Below are positions 4,834 through 5,862 of a stretch of 5,862 nt of DNA, piece by piece. Below the pieces are notes generated by a model, which saw only the letters and a list, made by a program, of their open reading frames with translations, did not search any database and was not told the DNA's origin. The DNA is taken from NCBI GenBank assembly GCA_003224835.1, contig QHZX01000135.1, forward strand, positions 1 through 5,862, read 5' to 3'. The stretch comes from Acidobacteriota bacterium (GTDB taxonomy: Bacteria > Acidobacteriota > Terriglobia > Terriglobales > Acidobacteriaceae). Positions within the stretch are counted from its first letter, which is position 1. Every line of letters begins with the position of its first letter. Both the position numbers and the translations under genes were made by a program.

Positions 4834-5862
4834 GCGCCAAAAATATTTCTGTTAAGAAAGCTGTTGCGGAACTTGCCTTTTGGGTCGAATTGATTGCATA
4901 GCGCGACAAATTCCGGCAGTTTTTCATAGCTTGGTTTGAGTTGCTCCCGCGACATGGTGAACAGTTTCCCCCAGTGGGGCCGGACTCTAAACGGCGTCAG
5001 TTCCTTTTCGATGACCGGCAAAATCTTGCTCACCGCAGGCCAATCTTGCTTCCAGGTAAAGTGGATAGTCACACATGGCTGTTTGTAGCAGGGACTCATC
5101 CACAAGCCGTCCGCAGCGATGGTCCGTATTTCAGTGATCAGGAGATGCGGGCTCACCATTTCATGGAGCCGCTGGACCGCGAGAATCGCATCCAACGCAT
5201 GTTGACGAGGCACGAAGTACTCTGACTGCAACTCTTTCCCCGCGCTGGGCGTAAAACCCATTCGGAAGTGTGGCAAGCGTTCATACCATGGTCCGGGAAC
5301 GCCCATCTGTTCGGTACAGTTTTCCGCAGAGAGTTCGATGATTGGGTGCAGGTTACGGGTCGCGCGCTTGGCATCGTAGAAAACGGGCCTGGCTTCGAAC
5401 TTCTGTTCCGCATCAGTTCGAGCTTTAATCCACACTTCATTAATCAGCGGCTTCTGCCAATCGGTGAACAGGCTGACGCTGTAGGCAGCACGTTCGATGG
5501 CATCGAAATTCTTCGTGAGCTGATCAAAGGGCAGATTCTGGTAGACGTATTGCTGCATGATGAACGTGGGCTGGAGGTCCAGGGTAAGTTTTGTAATGAC
5601 GCCAAGTGCACCGAGACCCACAACTGCTCCGTGAAATGTTTTGCTGTCCTTCTCACGGGACAGAGTGCGAAGTTCGCCGGACGCCAGGACCATCTCTAGC
5701 GCGGAGACGGCGGTGGACAAGTTTCCGTTCTTCTCTCCCGAGCCGTGCGTCCCCGTACTGCACGCGCCGGCGACAGAGATGTGTGGCAACGAAGCCAGAT
5801 TATGTAGGGCAAATCCGTGCTGGTGCAGATACGGAGACAGCTGGCCGTAGGTCATACCGGCC
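4830..5862 (-). CDS. Alditol (xylitol) oxidase-like FAD-dependent oxidoreductase, N-terminus outside the window
   Basis: This flavoprotein oxidase of the VAO/AldO family oxidises a sugar alcohol such as xylitol or sorbitol to the aldose and makes hydrogen peroxide. It resembles Streptomyces AldO closely, compared from memory: ASLPHISVAG and THGSG in the FAD domain, then AAYSVSLFTDW, NCTEQMGVPGPWYERLPHFR, ELQSEY, EIRTIAAD, IHFTW, RPHWGKLFT and the ending FDPKGKFRNSF. Numbered from the Met at 5855, Ser22, Glu242, Arg244, His265, Thr267 and Lys297 match the AldO substrate-site residues Ser106, Glu320, Arg322, His343, Thr345 and Lys375. The frame stays open upstream of that Met (codons for Ala-Gly) to the edge. 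About 80-90 N-terminal residues, including the His that would bind FAD covalently, must lie beyond 5862. The Met at 5855 is therefore not the true start. Gulonolactone-oxidase-type enzymes are relatives and a less likely alternative. It converges on the deacetylase gene. Confidence 0.88.
   Translation of the reverse strand, partial: AGMTYGQLSPYLHQHGFALHNLASLPHISVAGACSTGTHGSGEKNGNLSTAVSALEMVLASGELRTLSREKDSKTFHGAVVGLGALGVITKLTLDLQPTFIMQQYVYQNLPFDQLTKNFDAIERAAYSVSLFTDWQKPLINEVWIKARTDAEQKFEARPVFYDAKRATRNLHPIIELSAENCTEQMGVPGPWYERLPHFRMGFTPSAGKELQSEYFVPRQHALDAILAVQRLHEMVSPHLLITEIRTIAADGLWMSPCYKQPCVTIHFTWKQDWPAVSKILPVIEKELTPFRVRPHWGKLFTMSREQLKPSYEKLPEFVALCNQFDPKGKFRNSFLNRNIFGA

Noticed and set aside
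5268..5699. 143-codon open frame on the plus strand
   Set aside because: It is antisense to the alditol oxidase gene, which has strong family motifs along its whole length. It is a shadow frame.
5853..5855. ATG as start codon of the alditol oxidase
   Set aside because: Starting here would omit the first part of the FAD-binding domain, and the frame is open upstream to the window edge.

Overview
The window is a chromosomal stretch of moderate G+C from an environmental, probably Gram-negative bacterium. The outer-membrane polysaccharide export gene supports a two-membrane cell. The gene mix (exopolysaccharide export, an orphan LuxR-type regulator, rpiA, a NodB-type deacetylase and an alditol oxidase) would suit soil Acidobacteriota. 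That assignment is inference from gene content and general sequence style, and no RNA or other marker gene is present to test it.

Left arm (1-2247, minus strand): a tightly packed exopolysaccharide export operon, transcribed right to left. A Wza/KpsD-type periplasmic and outer-membrane export protein (1516-2247) is followed after 2 nt by a GumC/Wzz-type polysaccharide co-polymerase (2-1513) that has no kinase domain. The co-polymerase stop codon overlaps, as ATGA, a start codon preceded by GGAGG. The operon therefore very likely continues beyond the left edge. A four-tract G-quadruplex motif lies on the template strand of the co-polymerase gene, where a Pro-rich linker is encoded.

Divergent intergenic region (2248-2498): this 251-bp gap is dense in small structures. 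It holds an imperfect tandem direct repeat, two TCCACAG repeats that resemble DnaA boxes, a short hairpin, and a dyad on the -35 of a good sigma70-like promoter that reads toward the regulator. It is the best candidate control region for both directions.

Centre (2499-3203, plus strand): a NarL/FixJ-type protein with an intact LuxR helix-turn-helix. Its receiver domain has lost the phospho-acceptor Asp, the conserved Thr/Ser and the conserved Lys, and it carries eight cysteines. It probably senses something other than histidine-kinase phosphotransfer.

Right arm (3363-5862): rpiA (ribose-5-phosphate isomerase A) is followed 55 nt later by a signal-less NodB-family deacetylase, probably co-transcribed. 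Facing them is an alditol-oxidase-like flavoenzyme, cut at its N-terminal side by the window edge. The deacetylase and oxidase genes share a single CTAG as their two convergent stop codons. The right arm looks like small-molecule sugar metabolism; a functional link with the EPS operon is possible but not shown. I see no RNA genes, insertion sequences, CRISPR arrays or phage genes. The most unusual things found are the degenerate Cys-rich regulator and the structured control region beside it.
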